Assembly (NCBI RefSeq): GCF_009659535.1
Contig: NZ_VJZZ01000025.1
Coordinates: 1-64,000, forward strand
Length of the DNA stretch: 64,000 nucleotides
Source of the DNA: Aggregicoccus sp. 17bor-14
Lineage (GTDB): Bacteria > Myxococcota > Myxococcia > Myxococcales > Myxococcaceae
Direction of reading: 5' to 3'
Shown here: in pieces, positions 1 to 7,396 of the stretch
Layout of the letters: every line of letters begins with the position of its first letter
How positions within the stretch are numbered: position 1 is the stretch's first letter
The notes under the pieces: generated by a model
What the model was told of the DNA's origin: nothing
The model's database searches: none
The model's input: only the letters and a program-made list of their open reading frames with translations
Position numbers and translations under genes: made by a program

Positions 1-78
1 CAGCCGCGCCCCCGCGTACTCCACCCCCACCGCGACGGCCTCCTCCTCGGCTTCTCTCACCACGAGCGCTGGCGCCAT
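1..78 (-). CDS. 5' end of an unidentified gene, cut by the window edge
   Basis: Only the first 26 codons lie in the window. The minus-strand frame opens at an ATG at 78 and stays open to the edge, starting MAPALVVREAEEEAVAVGVE. An AGGA sits 8 bases upstream of the ATG, a good ribosome binding site. Almost all third positions are G or C, as in the real genes nearby. The fragment is acidic and too short to assign a family. The gene could also start further upstream, but the ribosome site and the change to non-coding sequence after 79 favour this start. Confidence 0.5.
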   Translation of the reverse strand, partial: MAPALVVREAEEEAVAVGVEYAGARL

Positions 79-300
79 GCCGCCCGTCCTACCGCGCTGC
101 CGAGATGTGTTGGATCTTGAGAAATGTTCCGTCCACGCCTCCCGTGCGGTGGGACGCGCACGCCTGGGGGACGCCCGGGCGCTATCAGCATCAACATGCA
201 TTGTGGGGCAGTCCCGCTCGCGGGGGAGGGGCCTCGGGGTCGGTAAGACTTACCGGAAAACCCCCGACATCTCAGAACAGGTGCGCGCGACTTCGCGGCC

Positions 301-425
301 GGAGGGGTGCCCCTCCCGGTCGCAGGTCGGTGCGATGCTGTCTACAAACCTCGGGGGTTTCGAAATCTCCCGAGGTTTGTACACAGCAGCGCGCAGCACT
401 CGGCCCGACACCCCTCCCCTCCCTC
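301..425. repeat. Large imperfect inverted repeat (MITE-like or long hairpin)
   Basis: The core is a perfect 13-bp inverted repeat, TACAAACCTCGGG at 343-355 and its reverse complement at 369-381, around a 13-bp spacer that contains TTTCGAAA. Allowing two mismatches, the arms extend to 24 bp (332-355 and 369-392). Weaker complementarity continues outward to a GGAGGGGTG at 301-309, matched in reverse near 411-419. The centre is richer in A/T than the surroundings. No coding sequence is inside. It could be a small non-autonomous mobile element, two head-to-head repeat copies, or a structured RNA. Confidence 0.55.
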
Positions 426-544
426 GCGCATCCCCGGAGCGCCTCGCAGGGCAGTGCCAGCACGCGCTTGGCGGATGCGAGGGGAGCCCGTCCCGTCCCG
501 GCTTTCCCACAGAGCTGATGCGCGTTGGGCACAGCGGGCGGATT

Positions 545-583
545 CATCCCTCACCCCGACCCTCTCCCAGAGGGAGAGGGGAC
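545..583. repeat. Dispersed palindromic repeat, copy A
   Basis: A tract beginning TCCCTCACCCCGACC is followed by a perfect 8-bp hairpin, CCTCTCCC-aga-GGGAGAGG, and ends GGGGAC. Closely related sequences occur at 25748-25781 and 35959-36000, and a degenerate one near 63786. This copy is intergenic. Confidence 0.7.
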
Positions 584-728
584 GGCTGCACCCACTTTCT
601 TCCGTTTGACCGCGCTGGATTCCGTGGTCACTGCCCGCGTCGGTCGACCGGGAGGCCCGGGCCATTCCGCGCGCGCCGGCATTTTCGCGTAAGGTGACGC
701 CCACCGGTTGCCCCTGCCCTGCGCGCGC

Positions 729-1568
729 ATGTCCTCCTCGATCGAACAGCTGGGGCCCTCCCACGCAGAGGCACTGCGCGCCCTGCTGTCGAAGGACCCG
801 GTGCACCACCTGTACCTGCTCGGCCTGGCCGAGGAGTACGGGCTGGAGGCACGTCCCGGTCCCGGCGGCAGTGCCTTCTGGGGGCGCTTCGAGGCAGGCG
901 CGCTGACGGGCGTGCTCTTCGTCGGAGGCGGGGGCGGGCTGCTGGTGCCCAGCGCGCTCGACGCCGCCGCGGTGGGCGCCTTCACCGAGGCGCTGGGCAA
1001 GGACCTGCGCGTGCAGGCCTGTCTCGGAGAGAAGCCTGCGGTGGATGCCCTGATGCGCGCGCTGTGCCCGCGCACGCCGCGGCTCTCGCGGGTGCAGCGG
1101 CTCTTCGGCGTCTCGGCGGACGACCTGGGCCCCTTCACCAACCCCACGCTGCGGCTCGCGCGCGAGGAGGACCTGCCGCGCCTGCTCCCGCTCGCGCTGG
1201 GCGCGGTGCGCGAGGGGCTGGAGCGCGACCCGCTCGCGGACGGGGCGGGCCTCTTCGAAGCGCGGGTGCGCCGGCGCGTGCGCGCGCGCCGCACCTACGT
1301 GCTCGAGGAGGCAGGAGCGCTGGTCTTCAAGGTGGACGTGGGCAGCCGCTCGCAGCACGGCGCCGAGCTCGAGGGGCTGTACACGCTGCCGGGCCAGCGG
1401 CGAAAGGGCCACGCCACGCTGTGCCTCGGGCAGATCTCACGCCACCTGCTCTCCTCGCTGCCGCGACTCACGCTGCGCGTGGACGAGCAGAACGCGAGCC
1501 TCGCGGGCATCGCGCGCAAGGTGGGCTTCGTGCCGGGGCGCCCGCAGCGACTGGTGTTGGTGGACTGA
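729..1568 (+). CDS. GNAT family N-acetyltransferase
   Basis: A 279-residue protein with a C-terminal GNAT fold. The acetyl-CoA loop is recognisable near residues 219-225 (GQRRKGHA, the Q/R-x-x-G-x-G/A signature), preceded by a beta strand ending LYTLPG and followed by NASLAGIARKVGFVP, the usual last helix and strand. The N-terminal half (HHLYLLGLAEEYG onward) resembles the extra domain of two-domain acetyltransferases with unknown substrate. I chose the ATG at 729; an in-frame ATG at 708 would add seven residues of poor quality. It stands alone between the palindrome-rich stretch and a small membrane protein. The substrate cannot be predicted. Confidence 0.85.
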   Translation: MSSSIEQLGPSHAEALRALLSKDPVHHLYLLGLAEEYGLEARPGPGGSAFWGRFEAGALTGVLFVGGGGGLLVPSALDAAAVGAFTEALGKDLRVQACLGEKPAVDALMRALCPRTPRLSRVQRLFGVSADDLGPFTNPTLRLAREEDLPRLLPLALGAVREGLERDPLADGAGLFEARVRRRVRARRTYVLEEAGALVFKVDVGSRSQHGAELEGLYTLPGQRRKGHATLCLGQISRHLLSSLPRLTLRVDEQNASLAGIARKVGFVPGRPQRLVLVD

Positions 1569-1615
1569 GCTAGGCTCGCGGGCGCACTCCCCTTCCCTCT
1601 CCCCGAGGCCCGCCC

Positions 1616-2065
1616 ATGAAGCCCCACGTCCTGCTGCGCATCTCCGCCGTCCTGCTCGCCGTCTTCGCCGTGGGGCACACCTTCGGAGTGCTGAGCCAGC
1701 ACTCGGCCGGGCCCGCGGAGGACGCGGTGGTCGCGGCGATGCGGGGCTACCAGTTCGACATGATGGGCACGCCGCGCACGCTGTGGGACTTCTTCCTCGG
1801 CGGGCAGTGGTTCATGAGCGCGGGCGCCTTCGTGATGGTGGTGGCGCTGTGGCAGGCGGGGACGCTCGCGCGCCAGCACGGCACCTCGGTGCGGCCGCTG
1901 GTGGTGCTGCTCGCGCTCGGCGCGGCGGCCTACGCGGTGCTCAGCTGGCGCTTCTTCTTCATCGCGCCGCTGGTCTCCTGCGCGCTCTCGGCGCTGTTCG
2001 CGGGCGCAGCGGCGCTGCGGCTCGGGAGCGCGCCCGAGGTGGCTCCCGCGCCGCTGCAGCCCTGA
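1616..2065 (+). CDS. Small four-helix membrane protein of unknown function
   Basis: A 149-residue protein with four predicted membrane helices: about residues 6-27 (following MKPHVLLRIS), 60-85, 92-112 and 115-138. A conserved-looking GHTFG lies in helix 1, and FDMMGTPRTLWDFFLGGQWF precedes helix 2. The family resembles small uncharacterised inner-membrane proteins in myxobacteria and Leptospira, but I cannot name a function. It starts 47 bases after the GNAT gene and may be co-transcribed with it. Its stop lies inside a hairpin shared with the convergent YdeI-like gene. Confidence 0.7.
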   Translation: MKPHVLLRISAVLLAVFAVGHTFGVLSQHSAGPAEDAVVAAMRGYQFDMMGTPRTLWDFFLGGQWFMSAGAFVMVVALWQAGTLARQHGTSVRPLVVLLALGAAAYAVLSWRFFFIAPLVSCALSALFAGAAALRLGSAPEVAPAPLQP

Positions 2066-2080
2066 GCCGTCCAGCTCAGG
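2061..2080. terminator. Bidirectional stem-loop between convergent genes
   Basis: CCTGAGC (2061-2067), six-base loop, GCTCAGG (2074-2080): a perfect 7-bp stem that contains the stop codons of both convergent genes. There is no T-tract, so it is a terminator candidate by position only. Confidence 0.4.
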
Positions 2081-2666
2081 AGTGGATCTTCTCGCCGCGC
2101 TCTAGCATCCCCACGAAGAGCGCGAGCCGCTTCGCGCGCGTCTCGGGCTTCTTCGCGGTGTGCAGCCGGTAGAGGATGGCGTAGCGGTTGGCCGAGTCGA
2201 GCGCGGCGAAGAAGGTGGCCGCGCGCGGGCGCGTGGCGAGCTCCTTCGCGAGGTCCTCGGGCACGCTGGCGCGGCTCTGCGAGGCGTAGGCCGCCTCCCA
2301 GCGCCCGTCGGCCTTCGCGCGCTCCACCTCGGCGAGCCCCGCGGGCTGCATGCGCCCCGCTTCGATGAGCGCGAGCGCCTTGTCGCGGTTGATGCGCGAC
2401 CAGGGGCTGCGCGCGGTGCGCGGGGTGAAGCGCTGCAGCCAGGCGCTCTCGTCGTGTGAGGCCTTCTGGCCGTCGATCCACCCCCACGCGAGCGCCACCT
2501 CGAGCGCTTCCGCGTAGGTGACGGAGGGCGTGCCCGAGTCCTTCTTCGCGAGCTTCAGCCACAGCCCCGGCGAGCGCGCGTGGTGCTTCGCGAGCCAGGT
2601 GTCGAAGGCGCGCGGGTTCGCGAAGGCGCGCACCTCGAGCTCGGGCTTGGGGGTCTTCGTTGCCAT
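2076..2666 (-). CDS. YdeI/OmpD-associated family protein
   Basis: A 196-residue protein matching the YdeI/OmpD-associated family seen widely in bacteria. Signature segments are WLAKHHARSPGLWLKLAKK, YAEALEVALAWGWIDGQ and LQRFTPRTARSPWSRIN, followed by a C-terminal region with YRLHTAKKPETRAKRL. Relatives have been linked to resistance to antimicrobial peptides, but the biochemical role is not established. Start set at the ATG at 2666 (MATKTPKPELE); the seven in-frame codons upstream look non-coding. It is convergent with the membrane protein upstream and follows the MFS gene on the same strand after a stem-loop. Confidence 0.85.
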   Translation of the reverse strand: MATKTPKPELEVRAFANPRAFDTWLAKHHARSPGLWLKLAKKDSGTPSVTYAEALEVALAWGWIDGQKASHDESAWLQRFTPRTARSPWSRINRDKALALIEAGRMQPAGLAEVERAKADGRWEAAYASQSRASVPEDLAKELATRPRAATFFAALDSANRYAILYRLHTAKKPETRAKRLALFVGMLERGEKIHS

Positions 2667-2689
2667 GGGCGCGAAGTATAGACGCACGA

Positions 2690-2722
2690 GGGCCCCGCTC
2701 CCGACGGAGGAGAGCGGGGCCC
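2690..2722 (-). terminator. Strong stem-loop after the MFS transporter gene
   Basis: GGGCCCCGCTC (2690-2700) pairs perfectly with GAGCGGGGCCC (2712-2722) around an 11-base loop. It lies just after the stop of the minus-strand transporter gene and before the YdeI-like gene. There is no T-run, so termination would be weak or factor-assisted; it could also protect the 3' end of the transcript. Confidence 0.5.
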
Positions 2723-2744
2723 AGGGGTGCTCACGGCTCAGGCA

Positions 2745-4421
2745 CTAGTCGTGCGCGTAGATGTTGTTGTTGCGCGTCTCGCGCACGAAGGGCACGCCGA
2801 TGAGCAGGGTGATGGCGGCGACGATGATCGGATACCAGAGGCCCGAGTAGATGTTGCCGGTGGCCGCCACGATCGCGAAGGCGGTGGTGGGCAGGAAGCC
2901 GCCGAACCAGCCGTTGCCGATGTGGTACGGCAGCGACATGGACGTGTAGCGGATGCGGGTGGGGAACATCTCCACGAGCATCGCGGCGATGGGGCCGTAG
3001 ACCATGGTCACGTAGATGACCAGGATGGTGAGCAGCAGCGTGGTCATCACGTAGTTGATGCGGCTGGAGTCGGCCTTGGCGGGGTAGCCCGCGCCGGTGG
3101 CGGCCTTGCCCACGGCGGCCTCGAAGCGCGCGCCCTCGGCCTTCGCGTCCGCGGCCTTCGTCGCGTCATACGAGGGGATGACCGTGTCGCCCACCTTCAC
3201 GCTGGCGACGGTGCCGGCGGGGGCCTCGTGGTTCGAGTAGGGCACGCCGCGCTTCACCAGCGCCGCCTTGGCCACGTCGCAGGAGGACGTGAACTTGGAG
3301 GTACCCACCGGGTTGAACTGCACCGAGCAGTCCGCGGGGTCCGCCGAGACGACCACGGGCGCGGTGGAGATGGCGCCCTCGAGCGCGGGGTTCGCGAAGT
3401 GGGTGATGCCCTTGAAGAGCGGGAAGTAGGTGAGGATCGCGAGCAGCAGCCCCGCCATGATGATGGGCTTGCGGCCGATGCGGTCCGAGAGCGCGCCGAA
3501 GATGACGAAGAAGGGCGTGCCGATGAGCAGCGCCGCGGCGATCATCAGGTTCGCCGGCTGCGCGTCCACCTTCAGCGTCTGGGTGAGGAAGAAGAGCGCG
3601 TAGAACTGGCCCGTGTACCAGACCACCGCTTGCCCCGCGACCACGCCGAAGAGCGCGAGCAGCACGATCTTGAGGTTCGGCCAGTGGGCGAAGGACTCGC
3701 GCAGCGGGGCCTTGGAGGTCTTGCCCTCGCTCTTCATGCGCTTGAAGGCGGGAGACTCGCTGAGCTTGAGGCGGATCCAGGTGGAGACGCCCAGCAGCAG
3801 GATGGAGAGCAGGAACGGGATGCGCCACGCCCAGCGGTCGAAGTCCTCGGCGCTCACGGCCAGGCGGCAGCCGAGGATGATGAGCAGCGAGAGGAAGAGG
3901 CCCATGGTGGCGGTGGTCTGGATCCACGCGGTGTAGCTGCCGCGCTTGCCGTGCGGCGCGTGCTCGGCCACGTAGGTGGCCGCGCCGCCGTACTCGCCGC
4001 CCAGCGCGAGCCCCTGCAGCAGGCGCAGGAAGATGAGGATCACGGGCGCCGCGATGCCGATGGTGGCGTAGCTGGGCAGCAGGCCGACGATGAAGGTCGA
4101 CAGGCCCATGATGAGGATGGTGACGAGGAAGGTGTACTTGCGGCCCACCAGGTCGCCGAGGCGCCCGAAGAAGAGCGCGCCGAAGGGGCGCACCGCAAAG
4201 CCCGCCGCGAACGCGAGCAGCGCGAAGATGAAGGCGGCGGTGGGATTGACGCCCGAGAAGAACTGCTTCGCGATCACGGCGCTCAAGGAGCCGTAGAGGT
4301 AGAAGTCGTACCACTCGAAGACGGTGCCCAGCGACGAGGCGAAGATGACCTTTCGCTCCTCACTGGTCATGGGCCTCGCGGCCTCCACCATCTCAACGCT
4401 CTGACTTGCGGGTTGTGCCAC
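2745..4421 (-). CDS. MFS transporter, metabolite:H+ symporter (MHS) type
   Basis: A 558-residue inner-membrane permease. The N-terminal GTVFEWYDFYLYG and the loop RLGDLVGRKYTFL are hallmarks of the MHS branch of the major facilitator superfamily, whose members carry dicarboxylates, proline/betaine, citrate or shikimate. A second MFS loop (GALSDRIGRKPI) follows helix 8. Between helix 9 and helix 10 there is a soluble insert of about 110 residues, present in some relatives, with two cysteines (DCSVQF, SSCDVAK). Start set at GTG 4421, which has GGGGAG seven bases upstream; the longer frame upstream looks non-coding. It diverges from miaE. The substrate is unknown. Confidence 0.85.
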   Translation of the reverse strand: MAQPASQSVEMVEAARPMTSEERKVIFASSLGTVFEWYDFYLYGSLSAVIAKQFFSGVNPTAAFIFALLAFAAGFAVRPFGALFFGRLGDLVGRKYTFLVTILIMGLSTFIVGLLPSYATIGIAAPVILIFLRLLQGLALGGEYGGAATYVAEHAPHGKRGSYTAWIQTTATMGLFLSLLIILGCRLAVSAEDFDRWAWRIPFLLSILLLGVSTWIRLKLSESPAFKRMKSEGKTSKAPLRESFAHWPNLKIVLLALFGVVAGQAVVWYTGQFYALFFLTQTLKVDAQPANLMIAAALLIGTPFFVIFGALSDRIGRKPIIMAGLLLAILTYFPLFKGITHFANPALEGAISTAPVVVSADPADCSVQFNPVGTSKFTSSCDVAKAALVKRGVPYSNHEAPAGTVASVKVGDTVIPSYDATKAADAKAEGARFEAAVGKAATGAGYPAKADSSRINYVMTTLLLTILVIYVTMVYGPIAAMLVEMFPTRIRYTSMSLPYHIGNGWFGGFLPTTAFAIVAATGNIYSGLWYPIIVAAITLLIGVPFVRETRNNNIYAHD

Positions 4422-4629
4422 GGTCGTCTCCCCGGTGCGGCGGGTGGGCCTGCTCTGCCGTGCGACAGGCGCGCGCGCTGGAAGCGCACGTGCGCTGTCT
4501 GGGGTTGTAGGACCCTTGCGTTGCGCAAAGAAAGTTATGGCGACCAGCAGGCGTTGGCACGGCCACAGACGCGGCGCGTCATCCGGGGAATGCGCTAGGG
4601 TCCGCCGGCCTTCTGTGCCCAGCGCCCTC

Positions 4630-5259
4630 ATGAGCTCCTCCACCCCCACCGCCCGCCGGCGCCCGCTCTCCGGAGCAGGGCCCGTGCTGCTGCACCAGCC
4701 CACGGACCCGCGCTGGCTCCCGCTCGCCCTCTCGCGCTTCGACGAGGTGCTGGTGGATCACGCCCACTGCGAGAAGAAGGCGGCCGCCAACGCGCTCAGC
4801 CTCATCCAGAGCTACCCGGACCTGCCGGGGCTGCCCGCGCAGATGGCGCGGCTCGCGCGCGAGGAGAGCGCGCACCTCGCGAAGGTGCTCGAGCTGCTGG
4901 AGGCGCGCGGCCTCACCCTCGGGCGCGACGGGGGAGACCCCTACGCCCAGGCGCTGCAGACCTGGGTGCGCAACGGGGCCGCCGAGCGGCGCGTGGACCG
5001 GCTGCTGGTGGCGGCGGTGATCGAGGCGCGCTCCTGCGAGCGCCTCTCACTGCTGGCCGAGGGGCTCGAGGAGCCCCCGCTCAAGCGCTTCTACGCGGAG
5101 CTGGCGCAGAGCGAGGACGGGCACCAGGCCCTCTTCCACCGGCTCGCGCTCGCCGCCGCGGGCGGGGACGAGGCGCAGGTGGGCGCGCGGCTCGAGAGCC
5201 TGCTCGCGCGCGAGGCGGAGGTGGTGGTGGCGGTGGGCCTGCGCGCGGCCATCCACTAG
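4630..5259 (+). CDS. miaE: tRNA 2-methylthio-N6-isopentenyladenosine(37) hydroxylase MiaE
   Basis: MiaE is a non-haem diiron enzyme that hydroxylates the isopentenyl group of ms2i6A at position 37 of tRNAs reading UNN codons. This 209-residue protein has the ferritin-like helix bundle ligands in the expected places: FDEVLVDHAHCEKKAAANAL, then EESAH, EARSCER and SEDGHQALF. Size fits the family. ATG 4630 is chosen because the family N-terminus starts about here; the frame upstream looks non-coding. The stop codon shares a CTAG with the stop of the convergent SLC13 gene (4-bp overlap of 3' ends). Confidence 0.92.
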   Translation: MSSSTPTARRRPLSGAGPVLLHQPTDPRWLPLALSRFDEVLVDHAHCEKKAAANALSLIQSYPDLPGLPAQMARLAREESAHLAKVLELLEARGLTLGRDGGDPYAQALQTWVRNGAAERRVDRLLVAAVIEARSCERLSLLAEGLEEPPLKRFYAELAQSEDGHQALFHRLALAAAGGDEAQVGARLESLLAREAEVVVAVGLRAAIH

Positions 5260-7118
5260 CGCTGCAGCGCGCTCACCGGCGCTGCGCGCGCGGGGGGCGC
5301 ACCCTTCGCGCCCGGGCCGTCGAAGGGCCACACCAGCGGCACCGCGAACATGAGCAGCGCCACGAGCACCGCGGTGAGCGGGGTGCCGAGGCGGAAGAAG
5401 TCGGTGAAGCGGTAGTGGCCGGGGCCGTACACCATCACGCAGCTGGGCTCGAGCGGGGTGATGAAGGAGCAGCTCGCCGAGAGCGTGACGGCCATCACGA
5501 AGGGGCGGGGGTCCACGCCCAGCTGGGTGGCCGCGTTGATCGCCACCGGCAGCACCACGAGCGCCGCGGCCTGGTTGCTCATGGGCGCGGAGAGCAGGAT
5601 GGTGAGCAGCATCAGCACCAGCATCACGCCGCGCGGGCCCCCGACCCCCGTGTTGGCCAGCAGCGCCACCTTCTGGCCGAGGAAGCGCCCCGCGCCGCTC
5701 GTCTCCATGGCCACGCCGAGCGCGAGCATGGAGCCGATGAGCAGCGCCACGCGCCAGTCCACCCGGAAGGCGAGGCGCGAGTCCACGCACCCGGTGGCGA
5801 TCATCAGCAGCATGCCGACGAGGCCCGCGACCGAGAGCGGGACGAGCTCGAGCGAGCCCACCACCAGCACGCTGAGGAAGATGCCGAGCGCGAGCAGCGC
5901 CTTCGCGTAGCGCGGCGCCTGGTGCTCCACGTCGCTCAGCACGATGAGCAGGTTGTTCTGCAGGAGCGCCGGGGCGCGCTCGCGCGGGCCGCGCAGGAGC
6001 ACCACGTCGCCCACGTTGAGGTCGAGGCTCGCGAGCGAGTTGCCGCCGAAGATGCGCCCGAGCAGCTGCAGCTTCGTGAGGCGCTGGATGTTGGGCCGGC
6101 GGTGCAGCGCGAGCACCACCATGCCGAAGCGGTCCGCGAACATCGTCTCGCGCAGGGTGCGCCCGATGAGCGGGCTGCCGGGCGGCACGCTGGCCTCCAC
6201 CATCACCAGGTCCTTGCCCAGCGTCTCGTCCTCCTGCAGCCGCACGTCCGCGCGGATCTCGATGCCCTGGAGGTCCTTCACCCGCAATATGTCCTCGCGC
6301 TGCCCCTCGATGAGCAGCCGGTCCTCGCGCGTGAGCACGTGCGTGGGGAGCGCAGGCAGGCTCTGGCCGTTGCGCACCAGCCCGATGACCCGGATGCCGA
6401 GCCCCTCGCTGATCTCCGCGAGCGGCTTGCCCAGGTAGCGGCTGCCCGCCGGGAGGCACGCTTCGGCGATGAACTCGCGGAAGGTCCACTCGCTCGCGCC
6501 CTCCTTGCCCTTGCGCACCGGCAGGAGCAGCGGCCCCAGCAGCACCACCACGAGGATGCCCACGACGGCGATGGGCACCCCCAGGGGCGTGAGCTCGGTC
6601 ACCCCGATGCCCTTCATCCCGCGCTGCTGCAGCGCCTCGCTCACCACGAGGTTCGTGCTGGTGCCGTAGAGGAAGATGGTGCCGCCCAGCATGGAGGCGT
6701 ACGCGAGCGGCAGCAGGACCTTGCTCTTGGGCACCTTCGCCCGGTTCGCCGCGCCGATGGCGACCGGCAGGAAGGCCGCGGTGGTCACCGTGTTGGAGAC
6801 GAGGCTGCTGAAGGCCCCCACCGTCACCATCATCGCGAAGACGAAGGTCTGGTGCCCGAAGCGCGCGAAGAAGCTCATCCGCTGCCCGATGAGCTGCACC
6901 ACGCCGGTGCTCGCCAGGCCCTGCGTCATCGCGAGCAGGGTGAAGATGAAGATGACGGTGTCGTTGCTGAAGCCCGCGAAGGCCTGCTCCGGGGTGAGCA
7001 CCCGCGTGAGCGCGAGCAGGCACACCACGGTGAGCGCGCTCACCTCGATCGGGATGGACTCGATCGCGAAGAGCACCACTGCGAGCACCACCACACCCAG
7101 CACGATCGCGACGGCCAT
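5256..7118 (-). CDS. SLC13 (DASS) family permease with two TrkA-C domains
   Basis: A 620-residue inner-membrane transporter. The two SN-type motifs of the divalent anion/sodium symporter family are visible (LVSNTVTTAAFLP in the first half, APMSNQAAALVVLP in the second), with the Arsenite/Na+ symporter-like fold on both sides of a central cytoplasmic region. That region (about residues 208-390) contains two RCK_C/TrkA-C domains, as in SLC13 proteins thought to carry sulfate, dicarboxylates or other anions under ligand control. It diverges from pckG across 278 bases, and its 3' end overlaps miaE by 4 bases. Close association with PEP carboxykinase fits dicarboxylate uptake feeding gluconeogenesis, but that is inference. 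Confidence 0.88.
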   Translation of the reverse strand: MAVAIVLGVVVLAVVLFAIESIPIEVSALTVVCLLALTRVLTPEQAFAGFSNDTVIFIFTLLAMTQGLASTGVVQLIGQRMSFFARFGHQTFVFAMMVTVGAFSSLVSNTVTTAAFLPVAIGAANRAKVPKSKVLLPLAYASMLGGTIFLYGTSTNLVVSEALQQRGMKGIGVTELTPLGVPIAVVGILVVVLLGPLLLPVRKGKEGASEWTFREFIAEACLPAGSRYLGKPLAEISEGLGIRVIGLVRNGQSLPALPTHVLTREDRLLIEGQREDILRVKDLQGIEIRADVRLQEDETLGKDLVMVEASVPPGSPLIGRTLRETMFADRFGMVVLALHRRPNIQRLTKLQLLGRIFGGNSLASLDLNVGDVVLLRGPRERAPALLQNNLLIVLSDVEHQAPRYAKALLALGIFLSVLVVGSLELVPLSVAGLVGMLLMIATGCVDSRLAFRVDWRVALLIGSMLALGVAMETSGAGRFLGQKVALLANTGVGGPRGVMLVLMLLTILLSAPMSNQAAALVVLPVAINAATQLGVDPRPFVMAVTLSASCSFITPLEPSCVMVYGPGHYRFTDFFRLGTPLTAVLVALLMFAVPLVWPFDGPGAKGAPPARAAPVSALQR

Positions 7119-7396
7119 TCGGGCCCCTCAAGCCTCCCTGTTCCCCCAAGGTGGGACCGCCCGGGGCGGATGGTGAGGGGGTGGCGCGCACCGAGCGTCC
7201 AATTTATGAAAGCTGGGCTGTGGATTAGTAAAGTTTAGGGTTTCCTTCGGCTGGCGGAGGGGTGGGCGGGGTGGCAGATGTTGCTTTTCCAGGGCCCTTG
7301 CCGAAGGGTGCGTCCTGTTCCCGCGCGGGCTGGTCGCAGGCCCACCAGCCGAGCCGCGCGGGGGGCAACGACTTCCGAGAAACGAGGGAAAACCAG
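7119..7396. promoter_or_regulatory. Divergent promoter region with an A/T-rich island
   Basis: Between the minus-strand SLC13 gene and pckG, positions about 7198-7245 are strikingly A/T-rich for this genome (AATTTATGAAAG, GGATTAGTAAAGTTTAGG). Such islands normally mark sigma-70-type promoters here, but I cannot decide which strand each -10/-35 serves. A GAGGGA ribosome site precedes the pckG ATG by about 10 bases. Confidence 0.45.

Larger units (their letters stand above)
79..728. other. Gene-free stretch rich in palindromes
   Basis: No frame here looks coding: the open frames on both strands lack the strong G/C third-position bias of the neighbours and match no family I know. The stretch holds a perfect 7-bp inverted repeat with a 1-bp centre at 241-255 (CGGTAAG/CTTACCG), a large imperfect inverted-repeat element (about 301-425), a second hairpin with arms near 422-433 and 473-482, a dispersed palindromic repeat (545-583) and a 10-bp palindrome CGGTCGACCG at 641-650. 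Promoters for the two divergent flanking genes must lie in it, but I cannot place them. Confidence 0.7.

Noticed and set aside
77-697. 206-codon plus-strand frame
   Set aside because: No codon bias like the neighbours, it runs through several palindromes and has no recognisable domain.
4552-4575. TGGCAC upstream of miaE as a sigma-54 promoter
   Set aside because: No GC at the required 10-base distance.
2727-7238. Very long open frames opposite the MFS and SLC13 genes (623 and 607 codons)
   Set aside because: They are antisense shadows produced by high GC; composition is Arg/His/Glu/Ala-biased, no domains are seen, and the opposite strands carry clear transporter families.
7272-7284. TGGCAGATGTTGC upstream of pckG as a sigma-54 promoter
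   Set aside because: GG and GC are only 8 bases apart, which sigma-54 does not accept.
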